DNA from: Sorghum bicolor
Lineage: Eukaryota > Streptophyta > Magnoliopsida > Poales > Poaceae
Direction of reading: 5' to 3'
Assembly (NCBI RefSeq): GCF_000003195.3
Contig: NC_012871.2
Location: 44,750,554 to 44,814,553 of the forward strand
DNA: 64,000 nucleotides
A program made the translations under genes and the position numbers. This document shows positions 1-11,796 of the stretch, piece by piece. The notes below the pieces were generated by a model. That model did not search any database. It worked only from the letters and a program-made list of their open reading frames with translations, and was not told where the DNA came from. How positions within the stretch are numbered: the stretch's first letter is position 1; the number at the start of each line of letters is the position of its first letter.

Positions 1-775
1 TGTACTCCTTGGATTTCGAATTCTTTCTGGCTGTCTCCTGCTCAGGTAATCGGAGCTGGTCGGGGGGCAGCTGTGCGGCTTGGTTTGCTGTTTCCGCCAT
101 GCGGATTGAGAGGTCAATTGCCTCGGTGATCTTGAAACTTTCTTCTTCGCAGGTGTACGCAGTGTAGACGTTGCCTCTGACGGTCAGGACACCCTTCTCC
201 GTGGGCATCTTAAGCACTAGGTATGAGTAGTGCGGGACTGCCATGAACTTTGTCAGCGATGGGCGGCCCAGTATGGCGTGGTAGGTCCCGTCGAAGTCCG
301 CGACTACGAAGTTGATGAACTCCGTCCGGAAGTGATCGGGTGTGCCGAATTGGACAGGCAATGTTATCTGTCCGAGGGGCACCGAACTTTGACCTGGCAA
401 AACCCCCCAGAATTGGGCGTCGTAAGGTTTTAGTTGCGCCGGTGATATCTTGAGGGCGGGCAGGCTGTTGCGGAAGAGGATGTCGATGGAGCTTCCCCCG
501 TCCACGAGCACGCGCTCGAATCTGATGCTATTGATGCAGGGATCAAGAATCAGTGGGAAACGACCCGGCTCTGGGATAGCGGCCCACTGGTCCTTCCTGC
601 TGAACGCGATCTCCCTGTGGGACCAGGCGGGAAATTTCGGATCTGCGATCAGCCCGTCCGTGCTGTCTATGTTGAGGCAGGCTCTCTTTAACAGCTTTCT
701 TTCTCGCTTGGACTCAGTGGAGACCTTGCCCCCGAAAATGGAGTGGACCACGTCGGTGGGGCTGACGTATTGGTG
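1..775 (-). pseudogene. pro: Tat-1 aspartic protease, partial
   Basis: Directly downstream of gag, in the same frame after one TGA, and open to the window edge. The retropepsin active-site region reads VDGGSS (Asp codon at 500-502), a D-G-G variant of the D-S/T-G triad. About 70 codons later comes the second protease signature, ILGRPSLTKF (near 240-280). This spacing is normal for plant gypsy proteases. RT would follow to the left. Only this stretch can be judged, and I see no further stop in it. Confidence 0.8.
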
Positions 776-2385
776 TCAGGGGTCCCTGTCTTGGTCCTCG
801 TCCTCATCTTCGTGGTCGTGCCCGTCGCGTTTGTTAGTTTTCTTGGCGGTGTCTTCTTGGGCGGCCCGCCGTGTATAGATACTTTTGAGGACGCGGCACT
901 CTTCCATGGTATGATTAGACTTTGGGTGTAGCTGGCACGGTCCCTTCAACGTTTTGTTGTAGTCGTCTTGGTAGTCCCATCGTCCATTGGGACGTTTGAC
1001 CGTGTTTACTTCGTGGTCGTATTCGCGAGGGCGCTTTCCTCTGAAGTCGTCGCGGCTGTCGCGCCGCCGATCCCAACCCTCTCGGTGATCACGGTTGTCG
1101 GAGCGGCGGTGATTTCTGTTGTCGTAGCGACCACGACCGTCATCTCGCCGGGAGGGCTGGTCGGTGCCTCTCGCATCGTCTCGGATTAGTTTTTCTGCGT
1201 CATCAGCGTCGGCATAATTTTTAGCCGTGGCGAGGAGCTCTGCTACCGTTGATGGGCGCTTACGCAACAGCTTGTTCCTCAGCGCTTCATGGAAACGCAA
1301 GCCCTTGATAAAGGATGATATGGCCTCGTCATGAGAAATCTTCGGGATTTTGAGGCGCATATCCGAGAATCGTCGGATATAATCGCGCAGAGGTTCATTC
1401 TTCCTGTCTCTTATCCTTTCAAGGTCATACTTGTTTCCGGGCTGCTCACATGTGGCGATGAAGTTGTCGATGAAAGCCTGTCGTAGCTCTTCCCAAGAGT
1501 CGAAGGAGTCCTCGGGTAAGCCGAGAAGCCACTGATGACCAGCCTGGTCGAGGACTACGGGGAAGTAGTTAGCCATGACGTGCTCATCTCCTGCCGCTGA
1601 TCGGACGGCGATTTCGTAGAGGGTGATCCAGTTCTCTGGATTTTCCTTGCCGTCGTATTTTTTAAGTTTTTCGAGCTTGAAATTGCGGGGCCACACGACC
1701 TGGCGGAGGTGTGAGGAGAACTGCCTTAGGCCCGGAGGACCATGGGTCGCATCGTACTCGATGCGGCGCAGGTTTTCGTGGACTACTCTCTCTGCGGCGC
1801 GCCTGTTGATGCGGTCCCGGGCATCTTTGGGAGGGATGTTGTGGCGGAGATCCCTGTGTTGATCTTCTTCTTCTTGGCCGCGTACGCGGTTCTGCTGGCG
1901 GCGGCCATCGGCGTCCCGACCACCATCGTCGCGCCGTGAGTCCCCTCGACGGTTGTCGGGGGAGCGGCTGCAGCGACGCCTACTGGGTGAGGCCCGGCTA
2001 CGATGAGTCTGGTCGGAGGCGGCTTCCGTATAAGAGACGTCCTGGACTCTCTTGAGCAGAGTGGCTGTCTGTCCCATCGCGGCGATCAGGTGTGCTCGGA
2101 TACTGGTCCGGACTCCCTGGCATTCGGGGGTGTCAGGAAGCCGATCCAGGTTGGCCATGGCGACAGCCACGTTGGCGCTTGGTGTTTTGTAGACCGGCTG
2201 GTCCCCGACCATATCAAAGGCATCGTTGAGGTTGCCTGGTGGCGTCTGTTGTTGCTCGTCCGCACGCCGTCGGGCGCGATCGGCGTTACGCTGTTCGCGG
2301 AGTTGCCTCTGGTCGTCTGTTTCTCCGTCAACAGCCGGTTCGTCGGCGCTGACATTGAATACAATATCCCCTCGCCGGGGGGGGG
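776..2385 (-). pseudogene. gag: Tat-1 gag, core and nucleocapsid
   Basis: The frame is open from the poly-C tract down to a TGA at 778-776; its first internal ATG is at 2212. Counting from that ATG there are 478 residues. An Arg-rich region comes first. Roughly residues 185-330 form the retrotransposon-gag core, with Trp/Leu-rich capsid helices such as SWEELRQAFIDNF and DYIRRFSDMRLKIP. A CHHC knuckle (C-x2-H-x4-H-x4-C) lies near residues 426-439. An acidic HDHEDEDEDQDRD tail precedes the stop. The protease continues in the same frame after the TGA, so the stop is a simple in-frame lesion rather than a programmed frame change. Role: capsid assembly and genomic RNA binding. Confidence 0.85.
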
Positions 2386-3074
2386 AATATCGGGAATCGG
2401 TCGAAACCCGGAGGGTGTGAAGGAAAATCCAGGTCGTAGTCCTCGTCTTCGGTGTTCACAACCTCGGTGGGGACGGAGCCGGTGCTTGAGTTGGTGCTAG
2501 AAACCTGGCCGTCCCGTAGCTCTCGGATGGTCACCATGTTGACATGGTGACGATTGTTCCTTGTCGGCGACCAGCCCGCTTTGCTAAAAACGGATTGGAC
2601 ATGCTGTGAGTAAACAGAGGCTGAGTTGTTCAGGCCGCAAGGATAGTCTTCCTTTTTGAGCTCGACGGATCGTCCTGAGGGGGTCGAGGTTATCATCAGG
2701 GACGTTCCCAGCCGTTCGTGTGTGGCGACACGAGTTGGCCGGCGGAATTTCGAAAAATCCGCTCGAGCAGCTTGGTCGGGCCGGCGCAGAACTCCATCTA
2801 TTAGTTGGGAGACTTCGAGTAGCTTGGAGTCAGCGCGATCGAGCGCTTGGAGGAGGTCCGAGCAGTCGATCTCCTTTCCCCTGTAGAGCGGGAACGGTGG
2901 TCGGGAGCTTGGTGCCGTCATGCGTGTGGTCGGAGACGGCGTGATCTCAGATTGGATCTGGATCTCTTTCGGAACCGTGGCCGCAAAACCGCCGCTGCAC
3001 GTCGTCCACGTGATCTGGCCGACGGTGAACGTGAGGCCTTCGGGCACGGTCGCGGAAGCTGGGATCGTGACCAT
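2328..3074 (-). pseudogene. gag: Tat-1 gag, N-terminal part
   Basis: The most plausible start is the ATG at 3074-3072, 30 bases past the primer site; a reading frame without ATG extends to 3122. About 235 codons follow. They are Ser/Pro/Arg rich, with an acidic stretch (EDEDYDLDF) and a proline-rich segment just before the break. This is the poorly conserved leader typical of grass Tat Gag proteins. The frame leaves the Gag frame at a run of nine G (nine C in sense) at 2377-2385. A one-base slippage there would explain the split from the next segment. No enzymatic motif is visible. Confidence 0.7.
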
Positions 3075-3103
3075 CTTGTTCGCCGGAAAAGTTGCACGCA
3101 CAC

Positions 3104-3121
3104 CCCCTACCTGGCGCGCCA
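3104..3121 (-). other. Primer-binding site of Tat-1
   Basis: Minus-strand TGGCGCGCCAGGTAGGGG starts one base after the LTR end. This is the position and form of a tRNA primer site. I think the primer is a tRNA-Arg, as described for Tat/Ogre elements, but could not check the tRNA 3' end. Confidence 0.7.
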
Positions 3122-3122
3122 C

Positions 3123-3579
3123 TGTCGACGAAAGCTAGTCGGCAGTCTACCTTGGGGTATACCCACGGTAGTAGTTTATCGGTAGACGGTGCGCAAACTA
3201 CGAACTCGATGGTGACGCAAGACACGGACAAGCTTTTTATCCAGGTTCGGCCGCCAAGTTGGCGTAATACCTACGTCCTGCGTCTGGTTGTATTGGATTG
3301 TGTTGAGAGATAATCTGTCCTAGGGGGTCCCTTGCCCCTCCTTATATAGTCTGGAGGGCAGGGTTACAGATCTAGAAACTAATCCTAGTCGGTTACAATT
3401 GCCATGGATAATTCGATATCAATTCCTATTCTAACCGACTAGAATCCTGCTTGATCTCCACGTCTTGTTTCCTTGCGCGAAACTCGGGCTGTCGGATCAA
3501 GCCTTGAACTCGTCTCGTAGTGGGCCAAGCTTCCTGGCGGAAGTCTAGCCGTAAGGGTATAGGGGTTTATACCCCCACA
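3123..3579 (-). repeat. 5' LTR of Tat-1
   Basis: In element orientation the repeat starts TGTGGGGGTATAAACC at 3579 and ends CGTCGACA at 3123, the canonical TG...CA ends. One base separates it from the primer site. It is short (457 bp) compared with the Athila and Tekay LTRs nearby. A TATA box lies about 235 bp from its start. The partner LTR is outside the window, so target duplication and age cannot be assessed. Confidence 0.8.
3342..3348 (-). promoter_or_regulatory. TATA box in the Tat-1 LTR
   Basis: TATATAAGG on the minus strand inside the LTR, placed as expected for the U3/R promoter that would drive the genomic RNA of this element. Confidence 0.6.
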
Positions 3580-3973
3580 TGCACCCAATCCTGCGGATTG
3601 TTGTGGTAGCCCTAGGGTAGTGACAGCCCTAACGGTCGACGTATTCCACCTCGTTCGGACTGGTGTTTGTAGGACCGTAGTCAGAGCTTCCTAGCTCCCT
3701 TCTCATCTCTTTCCGTGGTTAGTGTTGTGATGTCCCGAAATAAATAATCTTTGAAGTAATTCTTGATTCTTAGATCAACTAGAGAACTCTTAGGAAACTT
3801 CCTCTCTTCCCACCAAAAAATAATTATATAGTTATCCTTGGGCAATCTTGAATCTTAATAAGTACACTCACGTTCCCTGTGGATAATCGATACTCTCGAA
3901 TACTCCCGGGTGAAAGCTACATCGGTATCCGTACGCTTGCGGATTTTTCTATTTGCGTTTAAAATACCCAACA
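3580..3973 (+). repeat. Ath-Z: right end of an Athila-type LTR, plus orientation
   Basis: This matches, inverted, the first roughly 390 bases of the Ath-B LTR at 13062-13455. Shared pieces include CGGTCGACGTATTCCACC, the CCGTACGCTTGCGG region and the terminal TTTAAAATACCCAACA. It ends ...CCCAACA at 3973 and is not followed by a tRNA-Asp primer site, so it is a 3' LTR or solo LTR. Its left part was displaced by the Tat-1 insertion and is outside the window. Confidence 0.7.
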
Positions 3974-4254
3974 CACGCGGGCGCGGAAGCCGGGGCGGCG
4001 GCGGACTCCCCATCCGTTTCGGACGGGAGGTTAGGGGTGGACCTGACGGGTGGGGCCCACCCGTCGGCGAGTGGCGGCGGGAGCGGGGCGATCCGTGCGC
4101 TTGCGGATTTTTCTGTTTGCATTTAAAATACCCAACACGCGCGGGCGCGGAAGCCGGGGCGTTGGCGGACTCCCCATCCGTTTCGGACAGGAGGTTAGGG
4201 GTGGCCCTGACGGGTGGGGCCCACCCGTCGGCGAGTGGCGGCGGGAGCGGGGCG
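3927..4254. repeat. 164-bp tandem duplication across an LTR end
   Basis: Unit 1 is 3927-4090 and unit 2 is 4091-4254. Each starts ATCCGT(A/G)CGCTTGCGG, passes through the LTR terminus TTTAAAATACCCAACA, and continues into GC-rich flanking DNA ending GGAGCGGGGCG. The copies differ by scattered substitutions. Because the unit includes both the LTR end and non-LTR flank, the duplication happened after the Athila-type insertion. Confidence 0.85.
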
Positions 4255-4641
4255 CGCGCTGCTGGGTGCGGCTGGGCTTGCGCGCGGGCGAGCTGGGCCG
4301 CGCGGCCCAGGTGGCGGAGCGGGAGAGGGAAGAGAGGGGAAGGGGATTGGGGCGCTGGGCCGAGGGGAAGCCGGCCCAGGAAGAGGGTGTTGCTCATTTT
4401 TTATTTCAGAAAGAAATTGATTCTCCTATTTTTGTTCTTGTCTCAAAACTAAAACAAGCACAAGCAAATAAAATCAAACAAAATTAATGCAGCGGCATGA
4501 ATGCATTCAACCATGTTTCTACCTTATATTTTATTTTATTTACTTTTGTAAATTATTTAATAATTGCCTAAAATTCAAACTAAGGCAAAAATAAATCAAA
4601 TTTAAACTAAAATTTGAAATTCAAATTTTTGGAGTGTTATA
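3974..4641 (-). repeat. Start of a Tekay-like LTR (minus), truncated by Ath-Z
   Basis: On the minus strand this begins TATAACACTCCAAAA near 4641, close to the TGTAACACTCC start of the Tek-D LTR. An A/T-rich stretch (TTTGAATTTCAAATTT type) follows, then a GC-rich segment with GGGTGGGCCCCACCCG. That layout is common in Tekay/Del LTRs. It is cut at 3973 by the Ath-Z LTR. It may be the 3' LTR of the element whose primer site is at 7803, but no clear polypurine tract precedes it. Plus-strand reading frames here (for example 3910-4452) are low-complexity GC artefacts. Confidence 0.5.
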
Positions 4642-7600
4642 CCATCAAACGTTAATCATGACAATATTATTGACCTTACAACCAATGTGAAATCTCACAT
4701 GACATAGGTAGGTCTTGCATCAACAAGAATCATGTGCAAGACAAAATTAAGCAAGCAAAGATGTTAGCAAGATTTGTAGGTAACAAGTAGAAGGTTAAAG
4801 GATAAGAAAATGGCACAAGACATAAATGGATACGCGCTATGCCCATCAAGGTCATTACCCAACAATTAATTTATGAGATGCAGTCATGTTGGGTAGGAAC
4901 ATGAGATCAAAGCCAATAAGCATCCCAAGATTTGGGGAGGATGGAGATGAATTAAGCAAACTCCAATGGTAAAACCACTACACCGATTAGAGATTTAGAT
5001 GATAGGGAGTTACATGATTTGTAAAGCAAAAGATTCCAAGATTAGGCAGCAAAAGATTGCCTTACACAAGCTAAGTTTTGGGAGATGCAATCGGGAGGTC
5101 CAACATGGATTTGGTATGGTCTCCGTAACTACCAAAGAACAACTATAGTCAAAAGCTTTCTGTAGCGAGAACTTATCCTAGCTAGTTGGCTAGACAAGGA
5201 TATTTGCAACAGGTGTAGGGCAACCATGGTATATGCAAGCATTTAAGGGTCTGGACATGGGTGTACATATCAAGCATAGGCATGGATGCTCAAACATTCA
5301 AAAACTAACAACCAAGTCAATAAGCTTGGCTCCTAAGAGGGAGAACCTAATTTGATACAACCAATACACAATTAACATAACTTGAGTGCCATTCTAAGAT
5401 AAAGCTATTTGACACTCGTGCTCGTCGAGGACAAAACAAAAAACAACTAAGGCACGATCTAGATAACCAACACCCACACAACATAACAGTTTTAAGCAAG
5501 TACTTGAGAAAACTCAAACAATCATGCTTAAAAAACCATTACTAAGCACAAGGCTTACATACAACAAGCATTTATCTATGGCAATACAACACAATTGTTC
5601 CACATACAAAGATTATGATACAAGATGTGCTACAAAGCTAGTGGACATGGCGTAGTCTTCTAGGGAGAAGATGATTTTGAGATGGGTAGTTAAAAGGGCT
5701 CCAAAAGATTTTGGCATGGTTGTACTATCATGCAAATGGACATACCACAAGCAAGAGTCTAGCATTTAGGAAAACTCAGTGGTGAAAGGTTATCATACCC
5801 ATAGAGCTAATTCAAAAAACTTAAAAAGGTTGAAAAAGAATACTAATCAGCTCTGCCTAAACAAGGATAGAGAACTTGACATTAACTTTAGAAAATGATA
5901 ACTAAAGTTCCAGTGATTGAACAACCATGATCTTTAATCTTATGGAAACTTATCAAGTTATCTATAATTTTCTTATTATCATCTTAAGAAGCTTCTACAG
6001 CTAACAAGGACAAACAATACAAAGAAGACATATCTATTCAGATTTTTGACAGATTCTGTCATTCTACTTCACAAGCTCATAACAGAAGATTTAGACAACC
6101 AAAAGTAGTGATCTTAACAAAAGTACTACACTTCTTCTATTAACTCCAGGACATGATTCTGTATGCACACTAGTCAAACAAACTAAACATTCAGATCTGT
6201 TCAGAATATGATCAGGATCTGACAACAAACTTCAAAAGTTCATAACTCCTAAACCATCAGGCCTATGGTCATGAAAGTTTAGGATAAACTAGATATAGAG
6301 GTTGGCTACAACTTTGGTATTCACTATAATTACAGAAAACACCATTATTGTCATGAAAACACCACTAGAATACAAACTGCTCTAGTAGCCAAAATTCAAC
6401 ACCCTATCAAGCAATGTTTTCCCTTGTTCTATTAACAAGATAGCACACACATGTATAACTCCAGTAGCTACAAACATTATTACCTAGATAAACAATAATT
6501 TAGTTTGGTGACAAGGAGGGATTAACATAAGAATCACAATTGCTTAAGTGAGGTTAAAGTATTTGCAAACTCTTGTCTGAGCAACATATTCATCACTTGG
6601 CTAAATAAGCTGACACCTACAAGTTCAAGCATATAGCCTCAGCTATTTCCATTATAGGTAGGCCACATTTTTACTTAGTTAATTAAAATTAGAGGCATCA
6701 CAGAAAACATCCACATACATGTTCACCGACAAGCTTTAGTTTTCAAAGGATTGTAGTTTCTACTACTACTAACTTAGCATTCCTATAGAAGCAGTTATTT
6801 CAAGGCTAGACACATCACACACCACTTTCAAACAAAACTATTCAAGTAGCATGGAATATGGCAATTTTTGTATAGCTACACACAGTGAAAAGAGTAGCAT
6901 CACATCACTCACAAGTTACAAATTACTGGAACAAAGGTGGGAGAAGCATTGTCATACATAATGCAACAATCATAAGGATGCATGCTTCGTCTTATTCGTC
7001 CTCAGAAAATTGCCAGCCTAAGGTGGCAATCACGTTCTATGTCGGTGGCATAACACGTACTCTCTCGACATATAGCTAGTCGTTAACTACGTTCAATCTA
7101 TGCATTCGTGGTTAGCGTACCTGCAGAAGAATTTCATTTCAGCCCAACCCAATAATAATACAAGTACAGAAATGAAAGTCTGTTCTCTATGTTGAAAGCT
7201 AAATACTCCAATATATATTCCCGAATATATATTGCAGCATACTACCCATGTGAAGCACGCCCATGTATACACAGAGTCATGTATACACGGTCAACCAACT
7301 AACCCACAATTAATTAAGTACCTTCATATATACATGTGTGTAACATGCCAGTAACCATATCTAACTCTCCCCTAGACCGACGGTTGGACAATCATGCTCT
7401 CACAACTCACATTCTTACCTTAGTGTCGAGGTATATAGATCCATACATTACCACTCAAGCATGTGGCATCCATACAATTTCACGCCGTATGGACGACGAA
7501 AGGAAAATATTGCTTACTGTGGCATAGAGGTATATGATCTATGCATTACCACTTAAGTAAGTGGCATCTATACTATTGCATGCCGTATGGACGATGAAAG

Positions 7601-7802
7601 TAAAAGTTGCAATAAATTAAACCCCCCATAGTTAGTATCAGTTTACATAAAGCCACCTAGTAGTCCTTAGTTGGGCATAACTGGAGGTTGTCGCTAGCGT
7701 AGTTTTTGTAAATTAGCTTTGACAAGTTTTAGTCCAAATAGGATTTTTAAAACCAAAACTTTGTTTTAAAATAGTGTACCTGATAGTATTATACTTAATC
7801 TT
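4642..7802 (-). other. Gene-free 3.2 kb, probable internal region of Tek-F
   Basis: A/T-rich sequence with no open frame over 65 codons and no Gag, RT or integrase motif on either strand. It is bounded right by an initiator-Met-like primer site and left by a Tekay-like LTR start, both minus. The simplest reading is the internal region of a large non-coding (LARD-like) element. Some stretches, such as 6240-6340, resemble the A/T-rich part of Tekay LTRs, so an additional degraded LTR is possible. Confidence 0.35.
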
Positions 7803-7814
7803 GCTCCGATGCCA
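7803..7814 (-). other. Primer-binding site of Tek-F (initiator-Met type, decayed)
   Basis: Minus-strand TGGCATCGGAGC follows the LTR end ...TCTGTCACA by two bases. It differs at two of twelve positions from the initiator tRNA-Met site TGGTATCAGAGC typical of Tekay elements. Confidence 0.6.
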
Positions 7815-9235
7815 GCTGTGACAGAACCGCCCAATTTATACAAGTTTAAGTACGACTGTCCCTATTTAACACATTGACACGAGCATACTCTCACTTATAT
7901 AAACCCGGTAGTCTGCCGAGTGTCACGAAGGACCTTGGTAAATCAACCTTACACCAAGATCGCATGATTAAGCAAATACACATCACATACACGGAGATTT
8001 GCAAGTGGAAATAATATTACAAAAGAGTCCACAAATAATAGTACAAGTTTGGATTTTCCAAATTGATTAGAAAACAACATAGCTTTCAAATGATTACAAT
8101 AACATAAGTTCCAAATACATTGTTAGTATAAGTGTCATCCTCCGACAAAAGCATGTAGATGAGAACACTATATAGAATCACCAAGCCCACCGGCGGTTAG
8201 CCACCATCCTTAGCAGACTGAAAACTTCACCTACAACATGGTGGGATAAACCCTGAGTACTCAAATGTACTCAGCTAGACCTACCCGACAGGAGAGAAAT
8301 AAAAGACTCTCAAGGATATGCAAGGCTTATTTGGTGGTGTTGGTTGGATAGCATAACTTTGCCAAAAAGAGCATTACTATCATGAGTCCTTACTTTCAAC
8401 CTTTTAGTCAATATTTTAGCATCAAGTTCAGTTAAGCCACCATAGCTAGATTTTGCACCTATTATATAGCAATCACTTGATTAATAAGCATCACATTAAT
8501 AACCATATCTGGTTTATCATGTAGCCATCATCATTCTCATCATAACCATTAAGTTTATTTAGTGAGTTCTACGTTGCTGCTACTCAAGTCAAGTTCTCAC
8601 TATCTGGGAGAGATGACGATTCGAATCGATTCCTAACCAGCTGGAGGGGTATTCCTAGCACTCACCTAGGCGTACTTTGCAGGAGCAGTCTTGGGTCACC
8701 TTTAGCACAACTCAGGACAAATTCACGGGTCCGTACAACGCCGCACCCTAGAGACCGCCAACCTGCTAGGTTCAGGACTCTAACATGACACCTCGGTCTT
8801 ACGACATTGACTCCCTGCACATCCTTACTACCAACCGGGGTGCGCACTTAAACCGAACGGGGTATCTGGCCTGAGTTGTACTCATAGACTTCACGGTCGG
8901 AACGACTTATCTGGCCAACTAAATGTTAGGCATGCGTTCAACATGACGAGAGGACGTACAGCGTATCGGTCCTTAAACGACACAGACGGGGATAGATTCA
9001 CATCCAAGACCTCCATGCCTTGTTGCTTCACTATCATCATCCCGCCCGGTCTCCATTTATTTTTAACACATGGTTATTTCCACGATAGCAAATATAGCCA
9101 ACCTTGATCAGGTATCCACCTATCTCTCGTAGGTGACACGAAATCACCTGGCTTCTACCGAGCTAAGTATAGCTAAGCATAGAACGTCTTCCTTATCTCT
9201 ACTATAATTGAAATCTTCTCTAGGGAAATCCCACC

Positions 9236-11040
9236 TGCAAGATCAACGACTCACAGCACATGTCCTACAGATTTGACGGCCCAGATTAGAAGTATGATCA
9301 CGACCTTACACACGCACAGCTCCATCAATCGGAAAAACGCCGCAACACACGCACGTCCGTCATCCTGCCGGCCTCCTCTAGGATCCGGCGTCTCCTCCCC
9401 TGGCCACGATCGACCTGGTCGGTGTTGAGATAGGATCCCTGGAGCTCAACGCTATGCACACACCAGCGCGCCAGGATCTACGCCCTTGACCTCACGTCGT
9501 CTGCGGCGCGATCATGGCATGCTAGCCCAGCTAAGGAGATCGCGGTGACCGTCGGGCAGCCGGCACCTCCGCGTGCTACCGATCCACGTAGGCCTCCTCT
9601 GCCACGGGTGGTGGTCGACGCGGTTTTGCACCTGGCCGTGGTCACGGCGCTCGGCTTCCTCTTGATCCGGTACATCAGGCTGCTCGTCCTTGAGGCGGGC
9701 GTGCTGCTCCACCACCCGGCTGCATGTAGATCCTAGCTGGACTAGCACGCCGTGATCGCACCACAGACGGAGGTCAAGGGCAGAGGCATGTTGCCGCAAA
9801 CGCGTGGTCAGGTTCGTCCTCAACATCCACCCCAAACGCGTGGGGGTTCAGCGGCGGCTGGAACGAGTAGACTGATATGAAGGTTGGAGCTGTTGTCGGC
9901 GTCGGCGAGCAACTGCCGCGGATCAAAGTGGAAGAACATCCACCACGCCGGCGCGCGGTCTTCGGGAACCCTAATGGTTGCACTCCCGGTCGCGATCCAT
10001 TTTCGTACATGCCCTGCACAAGGCTTGCCAGGACGGATCGCGGAGGATGAGGGAGTTCCTGGCCAGAGCAAAGCCAAAAATACAGGTGAGCAATTCATTC
10101 AGGAAACGAATTTAATCTGATGCTGCACTGCTGCTCGCTATGGTACTTGATTTCCTTTTCACTATGACACTATCCTAGCTGAATGAGACGAATTACAAGA
10201 AGACTGAGTTTAAACATAAGGTATCTGATTGTCATTCTACTAATGAAGAGAGTGAATTAAAAAAAACTAAGGAACATCATCGATTAACTTGCTTCCTCTA
10301 GCTCTGATGTTGTACTGCGGATTATGAGAAGGAGGCAAATAAAAAAGCTGGTGAAAGGAAGTAGTAGCTCAACAGGTGATCCATGTGTGTGTTCTGCATT
10401 TTTTTCTTTCATTCTTCTATTCGCTGCTCCTAAACAAAATAGAACGTTTCTGCATGAATCAATTTAAGCCCCCAACGCAGCATCATCTAATTTCTCATTA
10501 CAGTTTTAACAACATGAGATTGCCCTGGAACTTCAAAGAGGACCTTTTGTGACGTCATTTTTGTTTCTTGTGCTGATCATATAGGTAGACTATAGAGAGG
10601 ATCAGACACAACCATGGCATGAAATAAAAGCCGCTAAACCCAAGGTAACCTTCAGAGATCTAAATTATATTTGTCAGAAATTTTCTAAATAAATATACTG
10701 AATTCTCACTTTGATCCTATTTGCAGTGTCTATTTGTAGCTTTTCCGTTTAATTGATGCAATATTTTTTTTCCTTTGATTAAGAGTGATCCACGGCTGAA
10801 GAATGTTCGTGGCTAAAAAAAATCTTGATTTATAGCTGCTTATATGCAGCCAAACTCACATTAAATTTTAGATTCAGTAAAAATTGTTTATGCTTACCAT
10901 AGGTTAGCATTTTTAACCAAATGAACCCAAGAAATGTCAGTACAATATTGCTACGGTTTTCTAGACTGTTTATGCTTACCATAGGTTAGCATTTTTAACT
11001 AAAGGAACCAGTAAAAACTCAAAGATCTAGTCTGAGCACC
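9236..11040. other. Helitron interior without a recognised gene
   Basis: 9300-10100 is GC-rich and has short open frames on both strands (for example plus 9545-9736, with a hydrophobic middle). None is recognisable. CAGGTGAGC near 10085 would make a good splice donor, so this may be a captured promoter and first exon. 10120-11040 is A/T-rich and intron-like, with a repeated phrase (TTATGCTTACCATAGGTTAGC near 10890 and 10970, only part shown). Confidence 0.35.
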
Positions 11041-11046
11041 TACTCA

Positions 11047-11690
11047 ATGTCTACGCCAAGAGATACGCCTAATGTATTGAGTGACGTCACTAACGTCGCA
11101 GGTATGATTTCAATCTGGATTTATATAGTATGGAGTACTTTGGGGGTGTATTTTTCATTTTCTCTACAGATGACGTCTCACAGACGATGGACGAACGAAA
11201 CTTACGGCAACAGGTGCAGCGAGCAGAGATGTCCAAAAAATAAAGGGAAGAAATGAGAAGGAAACAACCGTGAGTACCATTGTCAGTACCGAGAACGGAA
11301 GAAGTTAGAATCGCATAACATTGGCGCTACCTATTATTTGACTGCACCTGGTACAATTTATTTTTTTATATTAGAGATTGACATAGTCAAACCATCGTTG
11401 CTGGAACTAATCACAAATTTTGCAGGTACTAACCACAGTGCTATGGACCAAAACTCCCTATTTTTTGTAAACAAGGAAAATATCCAACCAGCTGCAGATG
11501 GGGATCATAGCCATGGTGGCAGTACCATGACAACCATGATAGGAAGTAGAATATCTATGGCTAGCGGTAAATATCAGCTACATAATCTGCTTTTTATTTT
11601 TGTGAAGGAGCCAAATTATCTTCATCTTTACTGTAACAAAAAAGATAATGCTGATGGATCAAAAATCACAAATTATATTGAACGATGATA
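11047..11690 (+). pseudogene. Exon-like remnants inside the Helitron
   Basis: Three coding-looking pieces are bounded by splice-like signals. The first (11047-11102) encodes STPRDTPNVLSDVTNVAG and ends at GCAG/GTATGATTTC. The second starts after CTCTACAG near 11170 with DDVSQTMDERNLRQQVQRAE and hits a stop after MSKK. The third starts after TTTTGCAG near 11424, contains MDQNSLFFVNKENIQPAAD, and ends at a GTAAAT donor near 11570. From memory, the VLSDVTN and basic/Glu-rich style resembles the N-terminal region of grass Helitron-encoded proteins, so these may be leftovers of an autonomous parent rather than host exons. A host gene fragment is the alternative. Confidence 0.35.
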
Positions 11691-11796
11691 ATACCAAAGC
11701 AATTGCAACTGCGGAGATCATAGCCATGGTGGCCTTGTCATAGAAACCATGATAGAAAGTAGACTACCTTTATGCAGCAATAAATGTCAAATATAG
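11491..11796 (+). repeat. Direct repeat of about 90 bp inside the Helitron
   Basis: Copies at about 11491-11585 and 11704-11796, offset 213 bp. Both contain GATCATAGCCATGGTGG and an ACCATGATAG(G/A)AAGTAGA segment, with substitutions between them. The first copy is part of the third exon-like piece, so this looks like a small internal exon duplication. Confidence 0.6.

Larger units (their letters stand above)
1..3579 (-). mobile_element. Tat-1: 5' part of a Tat-lineage Ty3/gypsy LTR retrotransposon
   Basis: Read on the minus strand this is, in order, a 457-bp LTR, a primer-binding site, gag and an aspartic protease running off the left edge. The Gag has the long N-terminal extension, retrotransposon-gag core and CHHC knuckle seen in grass Tat-lineage elements. 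RT, RNase H, integrase and the 3' LTR must lie left of the window. The coding frame has one frameshift and one in-frame stop, so this copy is dead as it stands. It sits inside the end of an Athila-type LTR (3580-3973), so it is younger than that element. The lineage call rests on Gag and LTR style only. Confidence 0.85.

Noticed and set aside
3910..4487. Long overlapping plus-strand frames (up to 180 codons) and a minus frame in GC-rich DNA
   Set aside because: They are Gly/Arg/Pro low-complexity translations of the tandem-duplicated GC block at an LTR end, open in several frames at once, with no domain.
4636..4660. TGTTATACC on the plus strand as the start of another plus-oriented LTR
   Set aside because: No matching CA end, primer site or partner was found to the right; the minus-strand reading as a Tekay-like LTR start fits the flanking sequence better.
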